Below are positions 21,481-33,048 of a stretch of 64,000 bases of DNA, piece after piece. The first letter of the stretch is position 1, and each line of letters opens with the position of its first letter. The DNA lies in assembly GCA_021613375.1 (NCBI GenBank), contig JAJQXZ010000044.1:1-64000 (forward strand), given 5' to 3'. The notes beneath the pieces are model-generated. The model saw nothing but the letters and a program-made list of their open reading frames with translations. It was not told where the DNA came from and searched no databases. Made by a program: the position numbers and the translations under genes. The stretch is from Megaleporinus macrocephalus (Eukaryota; Chordata; Actinopteri; Characiformes; Anostomidae).

Positions 21481-21717
21481 TTTAACAACTGTTTATTAAA
21501 CATTTTCTTGAGAGAAGCTATTTCAGACAACTCAAAGTGGAAACGGGTCAAATTGACCCATAACATAACAGGAGGGTCAATCAACACCAAAGCCAACGTT
21601 GATTCAACCATAACATTAACGTTGATTCAACGTTAAAATACCAGCTGGGTTAAAACACACGTAGCTTCTTCTCAAATGGCTCTCTGCCACAAATATAGTC
21701 TACAAACTGTCTGATTA

Positions 21718-21719
<2 letters not shown>

Positions 21720-21770
<51 letters not shown>
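21720..21770. repeat. (TA)n microsatellite
   Basis: About 50 bp of uninterrupted TA inside the right part of the hAT-like element at 20696-21896. Confidence 0.95.
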
Positions 21771-21773
<3 letters not shown>

Positions 21774-21904
21774 TTCATAACAAAATAATAATAATAATTG
21801 TAATTCCTAACACACTCAAAATTAGTTGATAGATTAATCGACTAATAGAAGAAAGAATCATTTGATTCGATTAAGAGACTGTTAGGTGCAGGCCTAGTCA
21901 TTAT

Positions 21905-23041
21905 GGGCTCAAACTCACCCTTATTTGCATATCTTTATCAGTGGTGCCAGTATTTTTCCAGGCTGGTCTCTCAGGCTCGTCTATCTATCTAATCTAATCT
22001 ACCCACCTACCTGCCCACTCAGCCACACATGTATCTCTTTGAATAAGTTTGTTACATGCCATTCGAAACTAAAGCCTGAGAGAAAAGGGCCAGTGGTCCT
22101 GTTTGTCCAGTGCGGCTTCTGTGATCCAGATTCTGAAAAATGAGAAGATGATATAGAGAGACAGCCATCGCAGCAGTGCATTGGTTTTTCAGCGCAGAGC
22201 GGGGGAGAAACACTGACAGACAGACAGGCAGACAGATAGAGAATGACTGCAACCTTCACTGTATACAGCGTTTCATTTACAGCTGCATCGCTGGAAACCA
22301 CCTCATTTAGTTATTACAGCCTTAGGGGAGGTGTTTCATTGTCTCGTGCGTAGCAGCATTGTTTTGTCCTTGGTAAAGCGTTCTTCTGTAAGATGATTTG
22401 TTATGATCAAATCAGCAGCAAGTGCTTTCTTTTGTCTTGCTCCCTCGCTCCCTTTCTTTCTCATTTTGTCTGTCATGTTTTGTGAGTGTGCCTACATGCA
22501 TTAGTGTGTCTGCCTAATCTATCCAGCCCGCGCTAGTGCCCCGGGATAAATTGTCTATATCAGTGTGAGTATACAGCTGTATTGATTTCTAGTCAGTCAG
22601 ATGAAACATAAGCGCGGGTCAAGTAGGTTATTTTTCAACACAGATTGTTTAATGGAAATATGAAGAATACAAAGCAATTGCAATGGCAGAAAGTCTGTCA
22701 GTGCCTGTGCGGTAACAGCGTTGCTTTTTGTTGGTATAATAGCTTTATGTTTTTAATATTTCATGTGGCTTTTTTTTTGTTCTCCGGTTTTTTATTTAAT
22801 GGCTTGCCTCTAAGTGCTTGCTGGGCTTCTTCTTTAAGATAATGGAAAAAATGGACCATATGACCATATTCTGTTAGTATGTTTGATGCTTTAAAATGTT
22901 GTAGTACACAACACTTCTCTGGGTATATTGTGAATATTGTTAATACTATAATAACTATAATATTACTTTGTTATTATATTTCTACTATAATACTATAATA
23001 TAAGAGCACTGACCAATTAAATGTCTCATTAATGAGATAAC
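21905..23041. other. Intronic sequence, no gene seen
   Basis: Short frames on both strands (21999-22301 -, 22645-22842 +) lack domains. Composition is mixed to AT-rich. No clear element boundaries. Confidence 0.35.
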
Positions 23042-23049
23042 GTAATTAG

Positions 23050-23479
23050 TGGGGATGTGAATACACAAAGGCCCAACGATACACTATTATCACGATATAT
23101 AAGTCGCGATATGACATTATTGCAAATTTATATTACTAGCTTTCATCAGCAGCAGACTGTGTCTCCAAAGAAAAGCCTTGTTTAATAAGTCCAAACGTTT
23201 GATTTAAATGCAGATGCTGCATTTCTGATTTCCTTCCGCCATCTTTGTTTTTACCAACTAGCTCTGATCTCTTGACCTCACCAGGAAACAACTCAGCACA
23301 ATCCAGGGGACTGAAAAAGCAATTCTTGTACTCTAGTACCACAAAGTTGAATTATTTTCATATTTGCAGTTAATATAATTAAATATAAACACTTGGCATC
23401 CATGCATTAATACATTAAAATGATATTGCTGTGCAAATTATCATGATAATGTATTATATTGTTTTTTTCCGCACCCCTG
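23050..23479. mobile_element. 430-bp hAT-like MITE with near-perfect 8-bp target-site duplication
   Basis: Starts TGGGGATGTGAATAC and ends TTCCGCACCCCTG, flanked by gtaattag (23042-23049) and gtagttag (23080+400, i.e. 23480-23487), one mismatch. Inner ends have atcacgatatataagtcgcg and tatcatgataatg, the usual terminal-proximal text of fish hAT relatives. Non-coding. Confidence 0.75.
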
Positions 23480-23487
23480 GTAGTTAG

Positions 23488-25849
23488 TCCTGTTGTATTG
23501 GTTTAATGCACCACTGAATCTGGAATGTTATCAGTTTTTGATGGCTGTATTTAAATGTGCCACTGCTAGTGCTGTGCATATAAATGGAGGGGGTCTGCCT
23601 TCGCCAGAGTGGTATGCCTCAAACACTTTCCATAGAGATGCGTCCCAGCAAATCCAGGGTTAATTCATATTAAGATTGTACTGCAAGAAATACTGCCTCA
23701 TGAAGCAGGACCCTGGTTTCTGTCTAGTTAATGCTTATTTATAAGTGAGATTCCTTTTGGTGTAGTTGTAAGAAATGAAGACGGAAGAGAACAGTCCAAT
23801 CAAAACAATTACGTTTAAATTAAGTTAAATTTTATCACATATTTCATATTTGTTATAAATATTTTATGATATTTATTATTTATTTATTTATATATTTATT
23901 ATTATTTATTAACTGCCCTCATTAACATAATGCACTGCATGTACAGCCGAGCTTGAATTTGGGTTCGTGCTGCTAACCTCACAACTGAGGCACTGACTCA
24001 GGACGCTGCGTTCGCCGGGTAACTTTTACCATGTCCGTGTTTACAGATGGCAGCCGGCAGATGAGCTTTTTATAAGGCTGCTTTACGACGGGCTCCTCTT
24101 TAGTCAGACGGGCACGAAGCGTCTCAGATTTACTCGCTTGCGTCCTGCCGCGTTATTTATGGCTCTGTGAAAACTTGCCGTCCTCCCGTAACTTGGTTTA
24201 TACATGCATCGTAAAAGTGAACAGGGAAAGCGGCCTGAGGGTTTCTCCGCTTGTTTACGTTGATGTATTTGTTTATTCCGTGTCTTTACTATGTTTCCGA
24301 CTCTGCTGTCACTCCAGAAAAAGAGGCCAGGAAGGTTCAGTGTGTAATGTGGATGCACCACAACATTTCACCAATTGTTCCTTGCACTGACTGGTGCTTG
24401 TGTCAACATTGTCATGCTGTCACGATTAATCAATTAAACTTGATTACTCAGTTTTAATATATTAAAAATTGCCTACTCACTGTATTGGCATTGATTGCTT
24501 GGCAGTGCTTGAGAAAAGTGCATAGTTTTCAGACTCTTGCTTGTCGTTGGCTTGCTGATGGGCATACTGATTTAAGATACCAACCTTTATTTATTTAATT
24601 TCCAGTTAAGATAACCTTTAAATGGAAAAGGAAGAAGAAAGCCAAAGGAAAATAAGTAAAAAGATGAAATTGACCAGAGAAAATTGGACTTGGCTGGCGA
24701 TGTCACAAGAACTGATTCCAAAATTTCTAAAACGCCTTCAATAGCAGGGATGTGATTCTTCTGGACCTGATGTAGGGGCAGCACTTACATCTAAAAGTGT
24801 TCTAGTCTGTTGTTGGATGCCAAAGAAAGGAAAGCCCCTACTGCCATGCAATAAAAACCATATGTAAATGTGGTCACAAGTGCTGCTGTAGTGACCACTG
24901 TTTCTCGATACGTTGAAAGAAAAGTCATGTATGGAAATATTGTGTTCGAGGCAGACCATCACATGGTGTCAGAAGAACCGGTATGCAAAAACCTAGTCCC
25001 ATTGAACGTTTCCAACTTGATGAAGACAGACATCTAGATTTATCCAAAAAATTCAAGGCGCGGGACTTAATTTCATATTGTCGTAACTTAGTTATTGGCG
25101 TCAGAATGAAGTGGGAGACCAGTTCAGAGTATAAACTTTTATTCTAGGACTGCGGTACAGACGTTCTCTGTGAGCTCTCAAACCCTGGTCTCAATCGTGT
25201 CTTCAGCTGCATTGTCTTTTATAGGCCCGCCTTCCTGCTCCTTCAGGCTCATGTGGTACACCTAGCCATGTTGTTATATTTTAGGTGGGCAGAGGTACTT
25301 GAACAGAAGTTCTAACGATGACGCCGAAGGGTCTGGTAAGCCAGATATGTGACTCCCTATATGGATCACAAATTCACAACTTTCCTGCGAACTCTTTTAA
25401 CAGACGCCATAGTATATAAAATATATTTACAACAATATTATAAGCGTTACCTTTGTTATCGTTCTCCTGAAATACAGGCTACCATTATTTTTGTTCAGGG
25501 CAGCTGACACTGCTGTGTAGCCACTTATGTTGCATACGATGTTTGCAATGGCTAAATGTGAAAGGCTTCAGTTTAATTAGTGGCTTGTTACTTGTAGTAG
25601 GAGTAGTAGCTACTGTCCTTACTGTTCAGTTTGTACTCATTAAAGTATAACATCAGCGTCTTGAATAACTGTCTCCAGACTAATGATCTGTCACCATTTA
25701 AACAACGGCTTACACTCTTGAGTATTTAGAGGGGTGTGTATGTGTGTGTGAGGCCTCTGCTCTTTCCTTGCAGTCACTGAGCACCAACTAATAACTGAAA
25801 CCCCATCATTTTTACTGTGTCAGACAGACGAACATATCAGCTGCTTTGT
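23488..25849. other. Intronic sequence, no gene seen
   Basis: Contains TTTA-rich low complexity at 23860-23910. 23940-24360 is less AT-rich and repeat-free. Frames of 65-85 codons are present without domains or paired splice sites. Confidence 0.35.
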
Positions 25850-25854
25850 ATTTT

Positions 25855-26750
25855 TATGTGCTATTGAAATTGGCTATGGCTATGGTATTGGTATCGATTA
25901 CTATATTTGTGGCATGTGCCAAGACCTGGTAGACCACCAAAATGGTCCACATCAGGTAAACAATACTGAAAGCTTTTATCTTAAAGGAGAAGAGAATCAA
26001 ACTCCATATATACATTGTTTATTTATGTGCTATTCAAGTTGGGTATGGAGAATCATGGAATTTCACTGGTACTGGTACTGATACCTACATTCCTGGCATG
26101 TGCCAAGACCTAGTAGACCACCAAAACGGTCCCCATCAGGTAAACAATACTGAAAGCTTTAATCTTCAAGGAGAAGAGAAAATCAAGCTCCATATATGCG
26201 TTGTTTTTTATGTGTTATTGAAGTTGGGTATCGAGAATCATGAAATTTTACTGGTATTGGTATCGATTACTACATTTGTGGCATGGGCCAAGACCTGGTA
26301 GACCACCAAAACGGTCCTCATCAGGTTAACAATACTGAAAGCTTTCATCTTAAAGGAGAAGAGAAAATCAAGCTCCATATATGTGTTGTTTTTTATGTGT
26401 TATTGAAGTTGGGTATGGAGAATCATGGAATTTCACTGATACGGGTACTGATACCTACATTTGTGGCATGTGCCAAGACCTGGTAGACCACCAAAACGGT
26501 CCTTATCAGGTAAACAACACTGAAAGCTTTCATCTTAAAGGAGAAGAGAAAATCAAGCTCCATATATGCATTGTTTTTTTATGTGTTATTAAAGTTGGGT
26601 ATGGAGAATCATGGAATTTCACTGGTACTGGTACTGATACCTACATTTGTGGCATGTGCCAAGACATGGTAGACCACCAAATCGGTCCCCATCAGATAAA
26701 CAACACTGAAAGCTTTCATCTTGAAGGAGAAGATTAAATCAAGCTCCATA
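25855..26750 (+). repeat. Block of five 185-bp satellite-like tandem repeats
   Basis: The landmark gccaagacct (or gccaagacat) recurs at 25918, 26102, 26287, 26472 and 26658, giving periods of 184, 185, 185 and 186 bp. Each unit also has gtagaccaccaaaa, aacaatactgaaagctt, aaaggagaagagaa and ctccatatatgc. The last three units are the most alike. Open frames of 67-118 codons run through some units, but the period is not a constant multiple of three and the frame shifts between units, so coding is unlikely. Confidence 0.9.
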
Positions 26751-28199
26751 TATGCTTCAGATCCTGAAACATTCACAGTCTATCTGCAGTGAGGCAGCGC
26801 CTCAACACCAAGGGTTGAATGTTGAAGGTGTTCTCTTGACTTTTACTCCAGTATCATATATGCATTTTATCCTACATACTGGAAATGAGGTCTAATTAAA
26901 CGTCTCCCAGTTTCATTTTTACCCAGTGAAGTGTTTTGGCTGCAGTGTTTGTTGTTGTTCAGTTAAGCCCATTTTGTTGTTTGCTATTTAAAAAACGTGA
27001 TTAATTGTCACAATAATTGGTGGGATACTTGATTAGCAGTGTGATCAACACTGACAGCCCTAGTATTGTTTAAATAATGAATTGCGTGTGTGTTGGAACC
27101 GCGCTAGCCCACTGTTTCAGTTGGAAAAGCACCGAAGGACAAGAAGTGTTGCGTAAGCTGCAGTATGAATCTGAACAGACTGCATCAAGCCCTCGGTCAC
27201 CTGCCCAGTCTCTCTGTCTGTGTTCGACATATGGATGCTAAGCTGTGTTTACAAGATTCTACATAGAGAGAGAAGCAGAACGAAAGGGAAGGCAAGTAGG
27301 TGTGAATCAGAGAGTCACGGAGAGAGAGAGAGAGTGTCAAAAACATACAGAGTGAGTCTGTAAGTGGTTATTAAAGTCCACGTAATTCTAACATGTTTGT
27401 GCAATATAGACGCTGGCATTCATCACTGGAGTTGACTTTCCTTCATCGTTGTTTCCGTTTACTCGAGACTGAATCGTGTTTGGTACAGAGTGGTGTACTT
27501 ACTGTACTGCACCGCTCTGGTGGGATTGTGTAGGGGTGGATAACAACAGTTCAAAAGAGGCGTTAAGTGTGTGGGGGGTGCCAAACTTTCATCATGACGG
27601 CACTCATTGATTGGTGTTCTTTTTTTTTTTCAGTGTTGTTTGTTTGATTTTTCCTTCTTTCTGGAAGCCCCCGGAGTGGTGCCCTCGACCTCCTATATCC
27701 CCTACAACTCATCTATTTTACATACCCTGCCCACCTCCTGTTTGCTGGTGGGGGGGAGGGGGAATAAATTCCTGCCTTTCTTGTGGTTCTCTTTTTTTTT
27801 TTTCCTCTCTCTCTTCTTCCTAGCCTCGAGGTGTTTTCTCCTTCCCGTTTCTTTTGTTTCCAAGTTTCGATCTTCGCTGCCCTTTTGTTTTGTAGCGGGG
27901 CCAAAGGTGCCATGAGCGCGGCTTACAGTAGGCCGGGCCCGCCTCTCACTGACATCACACCCCTCTCGTACCGTCTCTCTGCGGATGCTGAAGTGCAGCT
28001 TTGTTGGTTTAACCCACACCTACTCTGCGGGTCACGCTAATTCTTAAGCTTTTGAAGGCGCATTTAGGAGTCGGAGAACTGGAAGAGGACAAAAGGGAAG
28101 CAGAGCTGCAGTAATTTTCTGGCGCTAGATGTGTAGCTGGTTCGGAGGCAGTAGCGACGACGGGTCGGAGAGCTTTACGTGCAGAGCCATGTTTGGATC
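26751..28199. other. Intronic sequence; GC-richer pyrimidine tract at 27.6-28.0 kb
   Basis: 27600-27850 is strongly pyrimidine-rich with several AG acceptor-like sites (for example tttttttttttcag near 27633, ttcttcctag near 27822, ttttgttttgtag near 27895). None opens a frame in phase 1 with exon 1 that stays open to a good donor, so no exon is called. (GA)n lies at 27320-27335. Confidence 0.35.
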
Positions 28200-28520
28200 A
28201 GGAAGGCAATGATATGGAATTTCTGGGTGAATAATGAAGCACGCTGTCATGGCTAATTTAATACCAATAACTGATCATTTTCATAATTTCTTGCCTTACA
28301 AGTTCACGCTGCAATTGATGTACAAACAAAAAGATGGATCCCCGATTCATTTTTCATTCCATGACATGACAATTAGTTGGGCATAATTGGTGCAGCAAGT
28401 TATTGCTTGTAATTATCATCTGTAATTAGCATATCAGACCAATAATGATAACATTTTTCCATTTATTAGTGAATGATATATCAAGGGGGCTATCTCAAGC
28501 CTGGACGCACGCTCTGTGTC
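28200..28520. promoter_or_regulatory. Candidate conserved non-coding element
   Basis: Repeat-free, with a dense set of homeodomain-type cores: ggctaatttaatacc, ttgtaattatcatc, ctgtaattagcata and gacaattagttggg, plus ttccatgacatgacaa. This is the texture of developmental enhancers in long introns. No conservation data are available to me. Confidence 0.4.
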
Positions 28521-28899
28521 CTTCATGTTGCTCTTTAGCGGACGCGCCGCAATCGCAGTGATTTAATGGCATGCAAGCAGAGGAAGGCCACCTCCAAAGA
28601 CAAGTCATCTATCTGATGCTAGAGCAGCGCACGCTCAACCTGCTCTGGTTCTGCATGCGTGAGCCAATACACTACGTACTGTGCACGGTCCGGGGGCTAG
28701 CTGCTGCTCATGAGCTCAACAAAAGCTAACGTGAAGGCCGTGCTTCGGTTTGGCCTGGAGCGAAAAATCACACCAGATTTCTCCCGCAGTGGTTCATCTC
28801 TGCATTCGGACGTTTGAGGTGGGAGTTCAGTTTTGAACTCAGCCAGCAACGCAAGCCGTTCGCCAGACAGGCGTCACATGGTTCGCTCTGATCCCGCTT
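28521..28899. other. GC-richer repeat-free intronic sequence
   Basis: No repeat or frame of note. It separates two candidate regulatory stretches and may belong to the same element cluster. Confidence 0.3.
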
Positions 28900-29240
28900 T
28901 GGCCTAAACGGTGTTGCTAATTGCCGTGGCATTTTATTAGCGAAACGTGAGCCTAGGCATCAATAATGCAGGCGTGGTTGTTTAACGGTGTCATTTGTTT
29001 GTGTAAATATCTCAATGAGTGGGCAGGCAAATATGAATTTTGAATAAAGCATAATTAATGGCGGCACATTGATTGTGCATTCAGGGTTCAAATAATTAAT
29101 GGGGTGCTTTGAAATATTTATGCAGCCTAGAGTAAGCACTTCATTGAAAGCAGTCAGGCAGAAATGTAAACTGCAGTCCAGCTATTAAATATTAAAAGGA
29201 ACCATTAATCTGAGAGCTTGTTTTGTAGCGATAAAGGAAC
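28900..29240. promoter_or_regulatory. Candidate conserved non-coding element
   Basis: Repeat-free, with gcataattaatggcgg, cacattgattgtgcat, caaataattaatgg, gcattttattagcg and ctattaaatattaaaagg. Two TAATTA cores lie 52 bp apart around an ATTGAT core. It looks like an enhancer in texture; unproven. Confidence 0.42.
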
Positions 29241-29782
29241 AGGAGATTGATACTGAGCGCAGTCAAAGTCGTTATGTTCGTGGCCGCTGATGTACACGCA
29301 CCGAGGACTCCGATTAGAATAGTAAAGGTCACAGGAGCCCCTTTTCCTGGGCAGAGCAAATCAGGGCTTTCTGGACCTTGATCATGTTATTCACTTTCTG
29401 ACTAGAATAGCTGCGTTGCATCCTGTTTTCTCAGCTGTGCTTTCAATGACTGTTGCATGTTATTGTCCCACTAACAGTGCTTTGACACGCTTGCCCTTGG
29501 CATGTTGAATTAGTGTGTGTGTGGCATTGCTGTAAACAGTCCAGCCTAGGGTTTTAGGTGGACGTGGAGTTACATAACACATATTTTTTTTTGACAACAT
29601 CATTCAGGACTGTCATTAATCATGTCTTATTAAGTGCCCACCAGTTTGTTTCTGGTAAATCATGAGGCATTAAGCACCAATGCTGTATCAGTATTGGCAC
29701 CAATACTATTACTTCACTGGAGTTTTAGTATTGTGATGTGGACGCCAAGACCGGTAGAGCCAGTTAGCAAACCTTAACATTA
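29241..29782. other. Intronic sequence, nothing recognised
   Basis: No repeat boundary, exon or RNA gene seen. Confidence 0.3.
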
Positions 29783-29960
29783 GATAGATAGATAGATAGA
29801 TAGGTACTTTATTGATCCCGAAGGAAATTTAGCAGCCAGTAGCAGTTACAAACACAGTACAAAAACAATAAAGTATATAAAGAATAAAGAATTCCAATAG
29901 TAAAAAGAATTAGTTGGTGGTGCAGGATGTCAAGCAGTAGTAAAAATCTGTAATGGCAGT
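29783..29960 (-). mobile_element. LINE 3'-tail fragment with (GATA)n
   Basis: A short tagatagatagatagatag run is followed by tactttattgatcccgaa, ggaaattta, a very common teleost LINE 3' end on the reverse strand. The copy is short and 5' truncated. Confidence 0.6.
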
Positions 29961-30850
29961 CTTTTATGGGATAAACACACTAATGTGCTCCCAAATACCT
30001 GAATGCCTGAACTGCTTCTTTCAGTACTTAGTATGTCAGTAAGGAGATAATAATGACAGCCTTTAGCTTTGAATTAGCATTAGCTGGGCTTGTGTGTCCA
30101 CTAGCTCTGCCTGTGGTGAGTGTGTGTCAGTCAGCTGTTTCACACGACTTGAGGGTTTTGCAGCCTGTTTCTTCAACCAGTCTGTGAAAGTCGCTGATAC
30201 TGACCATGAACAACATTTAATATTTACTCCAGCAGAGTCTAAGGTGCTGAGACATAAGCGTGAGGTTACGAGATGCACTTGTGAGACAAATGACTTGTGA
30301 AATTTGGGTATAAAACAACATTCAGCTCGGTTTGTGCTAAACCAAAGAAGCTGCTGGGTGCTGACATGTACAACCCTCAGGTTTATCTACACATTGTTCA
30401 GTTCTGTTTAAACTGTTTTACACACTGAAGCTATTTTACATTTACTTACATTGTTGAACATGAATCTTATTGCTAATTATATGATAATAAATAAATATAA
30501 CTGGCATCTGTTATACATAATCCAGCAAGGAAATGCCATTTAATCAAACCGATTTCACCTAAAACAATATTTTTAATTTGTGTAAACATCAGGACATTCA
30601 GGTTTGTTAGGATTTGACCTATATTTATGGGTCTGGTATACGGTGTCAATAAGGAGAAAGTGGTATTGATCCAACTCTAATATTTACCCTGTTGTTCATT
30701 AATAAATATGATGCTTCAGTTATTAAAGAAGTGGTGGGTAGTATGGAAAAGATGTAAACATATCACAATACTTACAGACCTTTTTACAGTATATGGTATG
30801 TATAATAATGTTTTAACTTATAAACATCTGAAACATTAATAACTAATGAT
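29961..30850. other. AT-rich intronic sequence, no gene seen
   Basis: Two frames of 68 and 71 codons overlap on opposite strands at 30063-30300 without domains. Nothing else is recognised. Confidence 0.35.
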
Positions 30851-31219
30851 TAGGGCTGTGTATTGGCAGGAACGTGGCAGTACAATGCGAATCGTGATAC
30901 AGCAGTCACAGTTCAATATATCGCGATATACTGCGATACTACGAGCAAACTGATATATTGCGATTTTTCAAATCCTACTATTAAAACAGGCTTCCAAAGC
31001 TTACAGTAGCATTGCGCCCTTGTGCTACTTGTTAATGTTGGAGTATAGCTGGAAATGGATTACAACACTGCCATCTACTGGTCAGAGGTTTAAACACAAC
31101 ACACAATGCTTCACTGTATGCCAAAATCTGTGTATCAATACTGTGTTTTTGAGAATCCTTACAGTATCACTAAACATAATATCCCGATATACGATATATT
31201 GACATTTTCTCAGACCCTA
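30851..31219. mobile_element. 369-bp hAT-like MITE
   Basis: Starts TAGGGCTGTGTATTGGCA and ends TTCTCAGACCCTA. Flanks ctaatgat and ctactaat agree at 6 of 8 positions. The interior has caatatatcgcgatatac, ggattacaacactgccat and ctactggtcagaggttta, shared in reverse complement with the insertion at 40648-41026, so both belong to one family. Confidence 0.65.
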
Positions 31220-32820
31220 CTACTAATCTATTAATCATATCCTTGATGTGGTGTAGTTTTTGTAATCACAATATCAGGAATGACCTTGATAACATAAGCA
31301 TAGGCCAAACTATTCTAACTATTATATTATAAATATATGAACTATCACACAGTTACTCTGCTACAACCAGCCAGCCAAGTGGGTTGACACATAGTGTCGC
31401 TAATTGAATGCCACTAAATATATTCCTTCCCCTTTAACGTCATTTTTTTCCTCACAGTCACCAGCAAGTGTCAGAAAGGATCTTTGAGATGTTGTGACTA
31501 AATCAAACCATGAAATGAACACTTTTAATATATGTGTTGCGCTTAGTGTTATCACAAAGTCAGTCAAAGTCGGATTAACAAACTGTATCAGAAATAGGTT
31601 CCTTTCATCTTGGCCAAGTAAAACAGTACACATGTCAGGAAATGCGATATCCACAGATGCAACTAAGTCATATTCTTATCATAACCTTATTTCTTTATTT
31701 AGTTTTTCCAAATTATATATGACGTCTGACTTGAAAAACGAAAGGCGCTACTTCCTTTGTTGACCGTGGTCTTGCTTGTTTAACAGATACACTTGTCTGT
31801 GGCTTTGAATACACTGGATGTCTTCTCTTGTGAAATATGAACAACCCAGCCGCTCTGACATCCACTATATTAATGTCAATCGTTGATGGCTGGGGTCACG
31901 TTCAGGAGATGGCATATTGCACAAGCTTAGCACCGCACTAACAATACTGGCAACAAACTCCCAGAAAGGCCAGATACCCAACTAAAGCACACTGAAATGT
32001 AAAGCACACAGTGAACTGAACAAAGCACAGCTGCAAGAAATGATTATTCACAGGTGAGCACACTAATGACTAGGCGGGACTGGAGAGGCTGGAGAGGGCA
32101 GAGCCAGGACGGGGAAACTGTGAAAATTAATTTGTTATCTGTTCCCAACACTTTGTCTTCGGTCTTGTTACATTCGTGCAGTTTCAACACACTTTCAGAG
32201 ACTCGGCGCATGTTTTTTGTAGATTCTAAGATTCTTATGTCGCATTCCTGCATCTACGTGGGCTCAGAAAGAAAGAAAATTGATGAGTCACCAAACCGTG
32301 ACTATCAGTAGTTGGTGTTCGAGTGATGATAAGCAACTGAAAAATGTGTATTTATGCATAAGCAGTGGTAGAAAGTGCAAGAAATGAATAGTTTGCTAAT
32401 TAACAGAGCCTGTCTATTTAATTAAATTCCAGATTTACTTATGTAGCACTTTTTTACACCAGGTGTTGTCACAAAGCAGTTGTTTTAAACTAATTAGTTC
32501 ATTAAGGATCATTGCAGATTTCACCACTTGCAGTCAGGCAAGAACTCAAGACATTCACACTGACGTTCACGCACACTTATGAGTGTATGAGTAACGAACA
32601 CCAAACATATGTAAAGGAGTCAGTGGAGTGGTGTCAAGTATACATTCGAGTTCAAATATACCATATTCTCAGTACATTGTTGACATTGCTGTACTCAATC
32701 AGACACATTTCTGCCTCAGTCTCAAATGATATGGTATTTCTTCCACAGTATGTAATTCTCATAGGAACTGTGTCCAGGTTTCAGATGTTGGAGCAGACAT
32801 TGTTGGCCAGTTAACGGATA
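31220..32820. other. AT-rich intronic sequence, no gene seen
   Basis: Contains short frames on both strands at 31400-31763, 32044-32311 and 32512-32814 (60-100 codons) without domains or splice pairing. Confidence 0.35.
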
Positions 32821-32899
32821 GACCCTAAAATGCTGCAGCAGATTAAATTTGAAGAAGATAAATCTGGCCACTATCATCAAATCTCTAGGTAACAACTCC

Positions 32900-33040
32900 T
32901 AACAATGACACTAAGGGTTCTTTAGGGCCAGACAAAGCAGTTTTACAGAAGATCCAGGTCCAGGCCCCAAATGAGCCAAGAGCGACAGTGACCAAGACTC
33001 CCTAAGGCCAAGAGGACATCTCTAAAGGAAGCAAGACTTC
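32900..33040. repeat. Possible retroposon tail fragment
   Basis: aagatccaggtccaggcc, gagcgacagtgaccaaga and ctccctaaggcc resemble a widespread teleost repeat tail with gcgacagtggcaaggaaaaa. Boundaries are unclear. Confidence 0.3.
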
Positions 33041-33048
33041 CAAGACTT

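Larger units (their letters stand above)
20696..21896. mobile_element. 1.2-kb hAT-like element containing other repeats
   Basis: Starts TAGAGCTGGGGCGATG and ends GTTAGGTGCAGGCCTA. Flanks are gttattat (20688-20695) and gtcattat (21897-21904), an 8-bp duplication with one mismatch. The left part has a short open frame from 20773 (MAAPTESMDLSG and on to about 21000), possibly the N-terminal remnant of a transposase. The middle (21003-21650) contains other repeat text: the 1711-1945 family at about 21303-21480, and aacgttgattcaac palindromic motifs. A (TA)n tract lies near the right end. Confidence 0.7.

Noticed and set aside
26098..26737. Frames of 67-118 codons in the 185-bp units, suggesting a repeat protein
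   Set aside because: Unit length varies around 185 bp and is not a multiple of three, so the frame changes between units.
27620..27920. Acceptor-like sites in a pyrimidine-rich tract, possible exon 2
   Set aside because: From each AG, the frame continuing phase 1 of exon 1 either stops quickly or reaches no convincing donor.
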